The notes below the pieces were generated by a model, which saw nothing but the letters and a program-made list of their open reading frames with translations, was not told the origin of the DNA and did not search any database. Below, in pieces: positions 35,561 to 44,643 of a DNA stretch of 58,320 nucleotides. Both the position numbers and the translations under genes were made by a program. Source of the stretch: Billgrantia kenyensis (GTDB taxonomy: Bacteria; Pseudomonadota; Gammaproteobacteria; Pseudomonadales; Halomonadaceae); assembly GCF_013697085.1 (NCBI RefSeq), contig NZ_JACEFT010000025.1, positions 1 through 58,320 on the forward strand. The letters are read 5' to 3'. Numbering within the stretch: the first letter of the stretch is position 1; the number at the start of each line of letters is the position of its first letter.

Positions 35561-37470
35561 GAGTGGGTCTCCTTGGCCGTCATGCCATGTGCGCCCGGGG
35601 TCTTCGCCGCGGGCGGAGCCGATGCCAGGCGCTGGCGCCGCCGGGCATAGAGCGCCACCAGCAGCAGCAAGGCGCCGGCGGTGGTCATCCAGCCGGGAGT
35701 GAGCGCCAGGCCCACCACCAGCGCCAGGCCCACCACGTCGAGCAGCCGGTTGCCGGTGACGGCAACCCGCGACATCAGCGTGGCGAAGGCGAGCACGAAT
35801 ACCACGCCCTGGGAGCTGGCCAGCAGGATGTCGAAGGCGCTGCCGAAGCCGGCCAGGGCGGGATAGATCAACAGCAGGAAGGGGATCACGTAGATCGCCG
35901 CCGCCAGGCGCACCGCCTCACCCGCCGCCGGCAGCCAGTTGGTATTGGCGATCCCCGCGGCGACGAACACCGCCACGCACACCGGTGGCGTGATCACCGA
36001 CAGGGTGGCGAAGTAGAATACGAACAGGTGGGCGATCAGCGGCTCGACGCCGATGGTGGTCAGCGCCGGCGCCAGCACCGAAGCCACCAGCACATAGGCC
36101 GCCGTGGTGGGGATGCCCATGCCCAGGATCAGGCACACGCCACCGACGATGAAGGCCACCAGGAACAGCGACTGGCCACCGACGTTGACGATCAGACTGG
36201 CCAGGGTCACGCCGATACCGGTCATGCCGATCATCGCCACCAGCATCTGCGCGCCGGCCAGCAGCACACCGATGATCACCATGCCCTTGCCGGCATCGAT
36301 CAGCCCCGAGAGCAGCTTGCCGGCGATCTCGCTCAGCGGGGTGCGTGCCAGCAAGGCGAAGGGCACGAAGGTCAGTATCGTCATCAGGATGCCATAGAAG
36401 GCCGACATCTGGATCGAGCGCCCGGTAAACACGCCGTAGAAGAGCCCGCCCAGCGCCGCCAGGATCGGGATGATCCGCTCCGGACGCAGCACCTCCGGCC
36501 AGGTGGGCAGCTCGTCGTCGGGTACCACCTGCAGATTGCGGCGCTTGGCCACCAGATGAATGGTCAGGAACACGCCGAGATAGAACAGCGCCGCCGGCAG
36601 CAGCGCGGCCAGGGCGATGCGCAGGTAACTCTCGCCGAGGATCTCGGCCATGATGAAGGCCGCCGCGCCGAGGATCGGCGGGGCGATCTGGCCGCCGGTG
36701 GAGGCCACCGCCTCCACGCCAGAAGCGAAGGGCGCCGGATACCTGAGGCGCTTCATCATCGGGATGGTGAAGTTGCCGGTGGTGGCCACGTTGGCCACCG
36801 CGCTGCCGCTGACCATGCCGAACAGCCCCGAGGCCACGGTGGCCACCTTGGCCGCGCCGCCAGGCGAGCGGCCGCTGATGCGTAGTGCCAGGTCCATGAA
36901 GGTCTGGCCGCCGCCGGTGTGCAGCAGCAGGCAGCCAAACAGCACAAAGGCAGCGATGGTGGTGGCGGCCACCCCCACCAGCATGCCCCACACGCCGAGA
37001 TCGCCGAGATAGAGCGTCTCGGTGATGTAGTAGAGATCGAAGCCGCGGTGGCCCAGCGGCCCGGGAATCGCCGCGCCGAGCCAGGCGTAGGCCAGCCCCG
37101 CCAGCACCAGCAGCGGGAAGATCACGCCGATGGCGCGCCGCGACAGCTCCAGCACCGCCACCACCAGCAAGGCGGTGAAGAGCATGTCACGCGGCGAGGC
37201 CCAGGGCAGCTCGACGAGGATGCGTTCATGGTTCATCGCCACGTAGCCGCAGGCCAGCACCACACCTACGGCCAGGCTCAGGTCGACGGCCAGCCCCAGT
37301 GGGCGCCAGCGCTTGCCGGCGCCCAGCGGGAAGAGCGTCAGCCCCAGCAGGATCACCAGCGCAAGAAAGATGCTCCGCTGAATCAGGCTCTCGAAGGGAC
37401 CGGTGGCCGAGGTGTAGAGGATCAGCCCACCCAGCAAGAGGGCCAGCAGCTTGGTCAGGTTCTCGCGCAT
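35557..37470 (-). CDS. TRAP transporter fused 4TM/12TM permease (TAXI type)
   Basis: 637 residues, strongly hydrophobic, about sixteen to eighteen helices. The DctM-like part has SGSAVANVATTGNFTIPMMK, EAVASTGGQIAPPILGAAAF and GMGIPTTAAYVLVASVLAP, typical of fused TAXI-associated permeases. It works with the TAXI binding protein encoded 21 bases upstream to import an organic acid with sodium. It overlaps the DUF1446 gene by four bases. Confidence 0.93.
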   Translation of the reverse strand: MRENLTKLLALLLGGLILYTSATGPFESLIQRSIFLALVILLGLTLFPLGAGKRWRPLGLAVDLSLAVGVVLACGYVAMNHERILVELPWASPRDMLFTALLVVAVLELSRRAIGVIFPLLVLAGLAYAWLGAAIPGPLGHRGFDLYYITETLYLGDLGVWGMLVGVAATTIAAFVLFGCLLLHTGGGQTFMDLALRISGRSPGGAAKVATVASGLFGMVSGSAVANVATTGNFTIPMMKRLRYPAPFASGVEAVASTGGQIAPPILGAAAFIMAEILGESYLRIALAALLPAALFYLGVFLTIHLVAKRRNLQVVPDDELPTWPEVLRPERIIPILAALGGLFYGVFTGRSIQMSAFYGILMTILTFVPFALLARTPLSEIAGKLLSGLIDAGKGMVIIGVLLAGAQMLVAMIGMTGIGVTLASLIVNVGGQSLFLVAFIVGGVCLILGMGIPTTAAYVLVASVLAPALTTIGVEPLIAHLFVFYFATLSVITPPVCVAVFVAAGIANTNWLPAAGEAVRLAAAIYVIPFLLLIYPALAGFGSAFDILLASSQGVVFVLAFATLMSRVAVTGNRLLDVVGLALVVGLALTPGWMTTAGALLLLVALYARRRQRLASAPPAAKTPGAHGMTAKETHS

Positions 37471-37491
37471 GGCAATCGTCTCCCCTGGCCG

Positions 37492-38466
37492 TTATTCGAC
37501 GGGCTGCAGCGCGTCGGGAATCTCCAGACCCTGCTCCTCGAAGTAGCGGGCCGCCCCGGCATGCAGCGGCACGGTACCAACGTCCAGTGTCATCTGCGCC
37601 AGATCGGCATCGCGCACTGCCGAGAAGGCGTTGGCCTGGGGCTCGGGATTCTCCATCACCGCCTTGACGATCTGGTAGGCGGTCTCTTCGTCGAGATCGG
37701 GGTGGGCATGAACGGCGACGCCGAAGGCCCAGGTGGTGTAGGCCGCAATGCCCTCGCCGGCGCCCTCGGGCACGTCGACGATGGCCACGTCGGGCATCTC
37801 CTCGCGCAGCATGTCGGCCTGCTCGTCGGTGAGCGAGATCACGCTGATCGGAGTGAAGGTGGCGACGTCCATGCTCGAACCGTCGAGGCGGTTGCCGACC
37901 CCGGACTTGGCCGAGCCCATCACCCGGCCATCCTTCATCGCATCGACGATGTCGGTGGTCGAGCCGCGTACGTAGTTGGGCGAGATGCCCAGGGTGCGCA
38001 TCACCGCCTCGGTGGTCTTCTCGGTGGCCGAGCCGGTAATGCCCGGATTGAATCGCACGCCTTCGAGATCCTCGAGGGTGGAAACGTCGGCATCCTGGCG
38101 CATCACCACGTTCTGCGGGGCGACGGTGTAAACCCACAGCAGTCGGCTGTCGACCGGGCGACCGTCGAAGTCCTCCTGGCCGGCATAGGCGTGATAGCCG
38201 GTATTGGTGGTGACCAGGCCCATGTCGATCTGGTTGCGGCTCAGGCGGCGCAGGTTGTCGACGGTGGCGCCGGTTTCCGCCACCGAGGCGCTCACGCCCT
38301 CGACCTGGCTGTTGATGATCTGGTTGACGGCGACGAAGTAGCCGTAGTGGCTCGACGAGCTGGAGGTCGAGCCGATCAGCAGGCGCTCATTGGCTTGCGC
38401 CATGCCGGTGGTAAGAAAGGTGGCGCTGGCAGCGGCGGCCAGCAGGGTCTTCAGCGTTGGCTTCAT
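37492..38466 (-). CDS. TAXI family TRAP transporter solute-binding protein
   Basis: 324 residues with a signal peptide (about residues 1-26, ending GMAQA). The mature N-terminus LLIGSTSSSSSHYGYFVAV and ETGATVDNLRRLSRNQIDMG fit the TAXI family of periplasmic binding proteins (glutamate, 2-oxoglutarate or other acids). It is the first gene of the minus-strand unit TAXI-TRAP-AtuA-AtuA-related and is divergent from a LysR-type gene across 129 AT-rich bases. The ligand is unknown. Confidence 0.92.
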   Translation of the reverse strand: MKPTLKTLLAAAASATFLTTGMAQANERLLIGSTSSSSSHYGYFVAVNQIINSQVEGVSASVAETGATVDNLRRLSRNQIDMGLVTTNTGYHAYAGQEDFDGRPVDSRLLWVYTVAPQNVVMRQDADVSTLEDLEGVRFNPGITGSATEKTTEAVMRTLGISPNYVRGSTTDIVDAMKDGRVMGSAKSGVGNRLDGSSMDVATFTPISVISLTDEQADMLREEMPDVAIVDVPEGAGEGIAAYTTWAFGVAVHAHPDLDEETAYQIVKAVMENPEPQANAFSAVRDADLAQMTLDVGTVPLHAGAARYFEEQGLEIPDALQPVE

Positions 38467-38595
38467 GAGTGGCTCCTTGGCCCGGCTAGCGGGCTTGTTT
38501 TTGTCGTGACGCGATTGGGTACCTCATGGCGCAGCTTGGAAGGGCTTGACTATTTTGTATATTGAATTGTTTTTAAATTGTGTTTTACTTTCTAA

Positions 38596-39495
38596 ATGAA
38601 ACCCAGCATCAAGCAGCTGCGCGCCTTCGTCGCCGTGGCCCAATCGAGCAGCCTGGCCGAAGCCAGCGAACGCATTCACCTCTCCCAGCCGGCGATCTCC
38701 ATCGCCCTGCGCAAGCTGGAGGAGGCGGTGGGCGGCGCGCTGTTCTCGCGCACCACGCGCCAGTTGAGCCTGACCCCGGAGGGCGAGGCCTTCCTGCCGG
38801 TGGCGGTGCGTCTGCTCAATGACTGGTCGGAGGCCTTCGAAGATCTCGAGGAACGCTTCTCCAAGCAGCGCGGCAAGGTCACCGTGGCCGCCCTGCCCAC
38901 CCTGGCGGCGGGCCTGCTGCCGGGCATCATTGCCGCCTTCCACGCCCGCTACCCGCGCATCAACCTGAGCCTGCACGACGTGCTGGCCGAGCAGGTCAGT
39001 CAGATGGTGCGTGAGGGGCGCGCCGACCTGGGCCTTTCCGTGGCGCCCCACGACACCGAGGAGCTGGCCTTCGAGCCGGTGCTGATGGATCGCTACGTGG
39101 CAGTCTGTCCCCACGGTCACCCGCTGCTGGAACACGAGAGCGTGGCCTGGCGGCAGCTGGCCGGCCATCCGTTCATCGGCATCAACCGACTCTCCAGCTC
39201 GCGCCAGGAGATCGACCGCATCATGGCCGAGGTGGGCGAGCCGCTCGAGATCCTCTGCGATGCCAGCCAGATCGCCACCGTGGGGCGCATGGTCGCCGCC
39301 GGGCTCGGCATCAGCGTGCTGCCACGGCTCAGCTTTCGTCAGATATCCACCCAAGGCATCGAGTACCGACCGTTGACGGCACCGGACGTGGAAAGGCCGC
39401 TGGGCATCGTCATGCGCCACCGCCACCCGCTGTCGGCCGCCGCCTCGGCGCTGCGCACGCTGATCCAGGAAGCAAGCCCGGATTGCGCCAGCTAG
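38596..39495 (+). CDS. LysR family regulator of the TAXI-TRAP/AtuA cluster
   Basis: 299 residues. The HTH is at about residues 4-60 (IKQLRAFVAVAQSSSLAEAS, then LSQPAISIALRKLEEAVGG), with the usual effector-binding domain. It is divergent from the TAXI gene; the shared 129-base AT-rich gap (TATTTTGTATATTGAATTG near 38551-38569) is the probable site of control. The inducer is presumably the transported acid. Confidence 0.92.
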   Translation: MKPSIKQLRAFVAVAQSSSLAEASERIHLSQPAISIALRKLEEAVGGALFSRTTRQLSLTPEGEAFLPVAVRLLNDWSEAFEDLEERFSKQRGKVTVAALPTLAAGLLPGIIAAFHARYPRINLSLHDVLAEQVSQMVREGRADLGLSVAPHDTEELAFEPVLMDRYVAVCPHGHPLLEHESVAWRQLAGHPFIGINRLSSSRQEIDRIMAEVGEPLEILCDASQIATVGRMVAAGLGISVLPRLSFRQISTQGIEYRPLTAPDVERPLGIVMRHRHPLSAAASALRTLIQEASPDCAS

Positions 39496-39542
39496 CGTCG
39501 GCAAAGGGGCTATGCTGAGAGGGTTATCGACAGCTGCCCCGC

Positions 39543-40706
39543 ATGGAGCTGCACGTGGCCGAGCCCAACAGCGTCATCGCCTTTTATGACGAGCGCGTCC
39601 TCTCCCACCAGCCGGATGGCGAAGCCTCCTTCCTGCCCGGCCGCATGGATCGCCGAGTTCGACAGCTGCTGTCCAGCTTGAACGTGCCCTGGAAATATCC
39701 CGAGCATGCCGGCCGACTGACGGCCATTCGCCACCTCCTGGAGCTCGAGCCGGTAGCCGGCCTCTCCCTCGAGGGCGGCATGGCCGCCACCCGGGAGCAG
39801 CTGGGACGCGTTCATACCAGCTCCTATCTCAGCCACATCTTCGAACTGTGCGGCCAGAATGTCTGGCTCGACGTCGACACCACGGCGGTATCGCCCGGCA
39901 GCATCGAGGCCGCCGAAGTGGCCGCCGGCACCGCGGTCGCCGCAGTCGAGGCCGTGCTCGGCGGCCGCAGCGAGAGCGCCTTCGCCCTGGTCCGGCCCCC
40001 CGGTCATCATGCCGAGCCGGCCCGGGCACGGGGTTTCTGCCTGTTCAACAACGTGGCGGTGGCCGCAGCCCACGCCCAGGCCGAGTGGGGCTGCCAGCGG
40101 GTCATGATCGTGGATTGGGACGTCCACCACGGCAACGGCACCCAGAATATTTTCTATGCCGACCCCGGCGTGCTGTTCTTCGACATACACCGGGCATCGC
40201 CCTTCTATCCCGGCTCGGGGCGGCTGGAAGAGATCGGCGCCGGACTAGGGGAAGGCACCACGGTCAACGTGCCGCTACCGGCCAGCGCCGGCGATCAGGC
40301 CTACCTCAAGGTCTTCAATGACATCCTGGTGCCGGCTGCCGACTGGTTCGAGCCGGAGTTGCTGCTGGTCTCGGCAGGGTTTGACCCGCACCCCTTCGAC
40401 CTGGCCATGAACGTCTCCTTCGAAGGGTTTGCCGCCATGACCGGCATCCTGCAGCAGGTGGCCCGCCGCCACTGCCAGGGGCGCCTGGCATTCGTGCTGG
40501 AGGGGGGCTACCACCTGCTGTCGCTCTCCCGTGGGGTCAAGACGGTACTCGACGTGCTGGCCGGTGGCAGCGTCGTCCCGCCAGGTCGCATCGGCATGGA
40601 CGAGGCCAAGGCGGCAGCGGACTTCCACCTTCCCGCCTTCGCCACGGAAGCACCCGACCAGGCCGAACGCCACGCCCCGAAGTCGAACGCTTCCGATACT
40701 CAGTAG
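39543..40706 (+). CDS. Histone deacetylase family protein (acetylpolyamine amidohydrolase-like)
   Basis: 387 residues. Active-site motifs of zinc-dependent arginase-fold deacetylases are present: RPPGHHAEPARARGFCLFNN, DWDVHHGNGTQ, SAGFDPHPFD and LEGGYHL. Substrates of bacterial members include acetylpolyamines and other acetylated amines; the specific one is unknown. The start is uncertain: ATG at 39543 has no clear ribosome-binding site, while a GTG at 39555 has GGAG 6 bases upstream. It lies 47 bases after the LysR gene on the same strand and overlaps the end of the convergent PLD gene by seven bases. Confidence 0.9.
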   Translation: MELHVAEPNSVIAFYDERVLSHQPDGEASFLPGRMDRRVRQLLSSLNVPWKYPEHAGRLTAIRHLLELEPVAGLSLEGGMAATREQLGRVHTSSYLSHIFELCGQNVWLDVDTTAVSPGSIEAAEVAAGTAVAAVEAVLGGRSESAFALVRPPGHHAEPARARGFCLFNNVAVAAAHAQAEWGCQRVMIVDWDVHHGNGTQNIFYADPGVLFFDIHRASPFYPGSGRLEEIGAGLGEGTTVNVPLPASAGDQAYLKVFNDILVPAADWFEPELLLVSAGFDPHPFDLAMNVSFEGFAAMTGILQQVARRHCQGRLAFVLEGGYHLLSLSRGVKTVLDVLAGGSVVPPGRIGMDEAKAAADFHLPAFATEAPDQAERHAPKSNASDTQ

Positions 40707-42007
40707 TGCGCGCCGGCGATGCTGCTCACCCAGCCGGCCAGGCGCTTGTGCCAGGGCCGCTCTTCCCAGCGCTCGACGGTGTAGAGAATGGCGTCGTCCA
40801 GATCCTCCTCGACCAGGCCGCGCACGTAGCGGGCGAACGCCTCGTCGTAGACGTTGACGTTGCCCTCCTTGTTGATGCGAAACGAACGGTTGTCGATGTT
40901 GGTTGAACCCACGCTGGCCCAGCGGTCGTCGATGGTGATGAGCTTGGCGTGGTACATGGCAGGCTGGTATTCGTAGATTTCCACGCCGGCTTCCAGCATG
41001 GGGCGCCAGCGGTTGACCGAGGCGTGGCGAACGAAGCCGTAGTCGATGCTGTCGCCCGGGACCAGGATGCGCACCTCGACGCCTCGCTCGGCAGCTTCGA
41101 TCAAGGCCTCGAGAAAGCTGGGGTCGGGATAGAAGTACGCCGAGGAGATGGTGATGCGCTCCCAGGCGGCGGCAATGGCGTACTTGAACATCATGCGAAT
41201 GCGGTGCATGCCTTCGCGGGGCTTGCTGCTGACCATCTGCATCGGCAGCTCGCCCCGGGGCTCGAGTTCGGGAAAGTAGGCATCGCCGTGCAGCAGCTCG
41301 CCGCTCGCCTCGAGCCAGACCTCGACGAAGGCGCCCTGCATGTTGCCCACCACCGGGCCGGTGAAGCGAAAGTGATGGTCGCGATAGCCCGGCTCGTCGT
41401 CGTCCGGCAGCCAGCTGTCGGTCACGTTGGCACCGCCGGTGAAGCCGATCGCGCCGTCGACCACCATCAGCTTGCGGTGGGTGCGGTGATTGAAGCGCGG
41501 CAGCTGGTACCAGGCCGGCTCGCGCCAGCGAATCACCTCCACCCCGGCCTCCTCCATGCGCTCCAGATGCTCCTCTTCGGCGGGCATGCTGCCCACGTAG
41601 TCGAGCAGCGCATGCACCCTGACGCCGCGCTGGGCCGCTTCGGCCAGGGCATCGGCAAAGGCGGCCGCCGCCGTGTCGCCGAAGAATTCGAAGATTTCGA
41701 AGGTGATGCTGTGCTCGGCCTCTTCGATGGCCTCGAGCTTGGCCGCGTAGATCGCCTCGCCACCCTCGATATGCTCGATCTGATTGCCCTCGACGATGGG
41801 ATGCGGCAGCGTTCCCCCCAGCGAGCGGGCGAAGCGCGGATCGTCGAGGCCGTAATCGACCACGACCGGCTCGACCAGGCGCTTGGGCTTGGGGGTGAGG
41901 TTGGACAGTATGACGCTGCCAATAACGAACAGGATCGCAATCGAAAGTGCCGTGACCCCTACCCACTTGAGCTTCGTGCGTCGCTGCACTCTCTTGTCTC
42001 CCGGCAT
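40700..42007 (-). CDS. Phospholipase D-like cardiolipin synthase
   Basis: 435 residues. One N-terminal membrane helix (about residues 15-33) is followed by two HKD motifs, HRKLMVVD and HAKLITID, the latter within an ASVGSTNIDNRS context. This is the layout of ClsA/ClsB-type enzymes that make cardiolipin at the inner membrane. I use the ATG at 42007; a GGAAAGG run abuts it, and a TTG at 42016 is another possible start. Confidence 0.88.
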   Translation of the reverse strand: MPGDKRVQRRTKLKWVGVTALSIAILFVIGSVILSNLTPKPKRLVEPVVVDYGLDDPRFARSLGGTLPHPIVEGNQIEHIEGGEAIYAAKLEAIEEAEHSITFEIFEFFGDTAAAAFADALAEAAQRGVRVHALLDYVGSMPAEEEHLERMEEAGVEVIRWREPAWYQLPRFNHRTHRKLMVVDGAIGFTGGANVTDSWLPDDDEPGYRDHHFRFTGPVVGNMQGAFVEVWLEASGELLHGDAYFPELEPRGELPMQMVSSKPREGMHRIRMMFKYAIAAAWERITISSAYFYPDPSFLEALIEAAERGVEVRILVPGDSIDYGFVRHASVNRWRPMLEAGVEIYEYQPAMYHAKLITIDDRWASVGSTNIDNRSFRINKEGNVNVYDEAFARYVRGLVEEDLDDAILYTVERWEERPWHKRLAGWVSSIAGAHY

Positions 42008-42169
42008 CCTTTCCAAGTAGCTACACCGTAGCAGAGTTCCCTGCCTTGCGACTCACATCGGCATCGGGGCTCCCAGCAGCCAACGTGAAAAGCGAGTGTC
42101 CTGGCGCCGGTATGGCTACACTGCTCACACCGAGAGTTTCTTTCGTCTCAACGCAGCAGGAGTAACCAG

Positions 42170-42592
42170 ATGATGGATGGAATGAACGCGCGCGGCAGCT
42201 GCCTGTGCGGCGCCGTCAATGTCGCCGTGGCGGTCAACAAGCAGAACGTCGGTGCCTGCCATTGCAGCATGTGCCGCACCTGGGGCGGTGGGCCGCTGCT
42301 GGCGCTGGAGTCGGTCAACGACGTGGAGATCGAAGGCGAAGAGAACATCACGGTCTTTGCCTCGTCGGACTGGGCCGAACGAGGCTTCTGCAAGCGCTGC
42401 GGCACCCATCTCTTCTACCGGCTGAAAACCGGCGATCACTATGCCATCCCGGTCGGCCTGGTCGACGGCGGAGAAGCCTGGACCTTCGATAGCCAGATCT
42501 TCATCGACCAGAAGCCGGAGTACTATCGCTTCGCCAACGAGACTCACAACATGACGGGGCAGGAAGTCTTCGACGCCTACCAGGGCAGTTGA
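42170..42592 (+). CDS. GFA family protein
   Basis: 140 residues. The zinc-binding cysteines are GSCLCGAV, CHCSMCRTW and GFCKRCGTHLFYR, the pattern of glutathione-dependent formaldehyde-activating enzyme-like (GFA/CENP-V) proteins. Most members have unproven function; a link to formaldehyde is not shown here. AGGAG lies 7 bases before the first of two ATGs at 42170 and 42173. Confidence 0.9.
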   Translation: MMDGMNARGSCLCGAVNVAVAVNKQNVGACHCSMCRTWGGGPLLALESVNDVEIEGEENITVFASSDWAERGFCKRCGTHLFYRLKTGDHYAIPVGLVDGGEAWTFDSQIFIDQKPEYYRFANETHNMTGQEVFDAYQGS

Positions 42593-42668
42593 AGCCTCTG
42601 CCACCCGCCGGGTCAGAGCCCTGCCTGACGATACCGAGCCCATTGCAATTCCATCCAAGGAGCGGCGA

Positions 42669-43154
42669 ATGCCAATCTCTGTAGGCGACAAGATCCCCAA
42701 CGTCACCCTCAAGACCTTCGGTTCCGACGGCTCCGAGGACATTTCCACCGGCGAACTGTTCGCCGGCAAGCGCGTTGTCCTGTTCGGGGTACCGGGGGCC
42801 TTCACTCCCGGCTGCTCTAACACCCACATGCCCGGCTTCGTGGCCCAGGCCGACAAGGTGCTGGAGAAGGCCGACACCCTGGCCTGCATGGCGGTCAACG
42901 ACGCCTTCGTGATGCGCGCCTGGCAGCAGGACCAGAATGCGGGAGACATCCTCATGCTGGCTGACGGCAACGCCGAGCTGACCCGCGCCCTGGGCATGGA
43001 GAAGGACGCCAGCGGTGCCTGCATGGGTATTCGCTCCCTGCGCTTCGCACTGATTGCCGAGGATGGCGTGGTGAGCTACGTCGGCGTCGACACCGAGCGC
43101 GGTGTGGTGGACAAGAGCAGCGTGGATACCATACTGGCGCACCTGCCGAACTGA
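42669..43154 (+). CDS. Peroxiredoxin, Prx5 type
   Basis: 161 residues. The peroxidatic cysteine lies in PGAFTPGCSNTHMPGF, and the protein is of the short Prx5/AhpE-like type found in many proteobacteria. It reduces hydrogen peroxide and alkyl peroxides in the cytoplasm using a thiol donor. AAGGAGCGGCG precedes the ATG. It lies 76 bases after the GFA gene on the same strand. Confidence 0.94.
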   Translation: MPISVGDKIPNVTLKTFGSDGSEDISTGELFAGKRVVLFGVPGAFTPGCSNTHMPGFVAQADKVLEKADTLACMAVNDAFVMRAWQQDQNAGDILMLADGNAELTRALGMEKDASGACMGIRSLRFALIAEDGVVSYVGVDTERGVVDKSSVDTILAHLPN

Positions 43155-43189
43155 GTTGCCGCTGCCCTCAAGCTTCCTCCAAGGCTGCC

Positions 43190-43207
43190 GATAAGTCAGA
43201 TAAGTCA
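43190..43207 (+). repeat. Tandem 9-bp direct repeat before the REC/HD-GYP gene
   Basis: GATAAGTCA occurs twice in direct succession, 41 bases before the next start codon. It could be a regulator site or chance. Confidence 0.45.
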
Positions 43208-43247
43208 ACCTTGGCTCACTGCTTCACCGGCAAAGGGAGGAAGCTGC

Positions 43248-44612
43248 ATGGCAAGCGAGGCGACCCATGACGCCCAGCAGCAACCGGACCAGGCGCCAGC
43301 TCAGCTAGCCCCCGAGCCGGCAACCCTGCTGCTGGCCGACACCGACCCCGAAACACAGGCATCGCTCTCCGACCTGCTGGACGAGGAAGGCTGTCGAATT
43401 CTCACTGCTGACAGTGGCCAGGACGCACTGGCAACGCTGCAGCGCGAACCCGTCGACATGCTGCTATGCGCTGCGCGCCTGCCCGACATGGATGGCCTGG
43501 AGCTGCTGAGGCGCGCCCAGGAAGGCTGGCCGGACTGCTTGCGCCTGCTCATCTGCGATGAATCCGCAGGCCTTGAGGGTGCCCTCCCCGCCATCAACGA
43601 AACGCATGTCTACGGCTGTCTCGCCAAGCCTTGGGACCAGGAGAGGCTGCGTCAGCTGCTTCAGCAATCGCTGGAGCAGCTCGGTGCCCAGCACGAGAGG
43701 CTCCAGCGAGAGACCTCTCTCCAGCAACAGAACCAGAACCTGCAAGCGCTGAACGCCACGCAGGAACAGCGTATCGAGGCGTGCGAACAAGAGTTGAAGC
43801 AGACCTCTGACATGCTGGAAACGGCCTACGATGAGCTGCTCCACTTCCATGTGATGGCCGCACGCATGGTTGCCCACCTGCTCCACCAGCGGCTGCCACG
43901 CCACCTGCAGACCAACGATCAGGTCTATGCCCTGGTGACTGCCTTCGGTGAGATGTACGGCCTGGACACGACATTGCAGCAGGACCTGCAGCTGGCGGCT
44001 TCGGTCTACAACATGGGCAAGCTCACCTGGGACGACCATTTGCTTTTGACCCCGTCCGAGCAATTGTCGGGCCACGAGCGGACTGCCTACCAGCATTACC
44101 CGGTCAGCGGCGAGAGCCAACTGGTGGCACTGGATCCACTGAAGCGAGTGGCAAAGCTAGTTCGTCATCACCGTGAGCGCTGGAACGGTAACGGATTCCC
44201 AGATCGCCTTGCGGGTACTGACATTCCTTATGGCTCACGCTTGCTCGGGCTGGCCGTGGACTTCATCGAGCTGCAGCGTGGCATGGTGCTGCCGCGCGAG
44301 GTGCCACGCCCGCAAGCATTGGCGCTGCTTCGCAAGTTCGCAGGACGCATCTACGATCCCGAGCTGTGCCACGACTTCGTCAAACTGTGTGTGGAAAAAA
44401 CACCGGACCTGCACACCGGTGGCAAGGCCGTCGTTTCGCTGGAAACCAGGCAGGTGAAACCCGGCATGATCCTGGCCCAGGACATTCACTCCGCCAGCGG
44501 CATGCTGCTGTTGCATGAAGGCAAGCGGCTTGACCAGCACCTGCTGGCCAAGCTCATGAACTTCGAGGAACTCGAAGGGCGCAGCTTCACGATACTGGTG
44601 TATCGTCCCTGA
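43248..44612 (+). CDS. Degenerate response regulator with HD-GYP-like output domain
   Basis: 454 residues. A receiver-like domain (about residues 22-140) is followed by a Gln/Glu-rich coiled coil (about 150-190) and an HD-GYP-related domain (about 195-370). Two catalytic features are missing. At the usual phosphoacceptor position, four residues before the LPDMDG proline, there is Ala75 instead of Asp. In the HD-GYP part the HD pair is replaced by Tyr254-Asn255 in SVYNMGKL, and the GYP motif is GFP (316-318). True HD-GYP enzymes hydrolyse cyclic-di-GMP; this one is probably inactive and may bind a nucleotide or a partner. Confidence 0.85.
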   Translation: MASEATHDAQQQPDQAPAQLAPEPATLLLADTDPETQASLSDLLDEEGCRILTADSGQDALATLQREPVDMLLCAARLPDMDGLELLRRAQEGWPDCLRLLICDESAGLEGALPAINETHVYGCLAKPWDQERLRQLLQQSLEQLGAQHERLQRETSLQQQNQNLQALNATQEQRIEACEQELKQTSDMLETAYDELLHFHVMAARMVAHLLHQRLPRHLQTNDQVYALVTAFGEMYGLDTTLQQDLQLAASVYNMGKLTWDDHLLLTPSEQLSGHERTAYQHYPVSGESQLVALDPLKRVAKLVRHHRERWNGNGFPDRLAGTDIPYGSRLLGLAVDFIELQRGMVLPREVPRPQALALLRKFAGRIYDPELCHDFVKLCVEKTPDLHTGGKAVVSLETRQVKPGMILAQDIHSASGMLLLHEGKRLDQHLLAKLMNFEELEGRSFTILVYRP

Positions 44613-44643
44613 CCACACATTGCCTCGGGCCACACAGGGCCAG

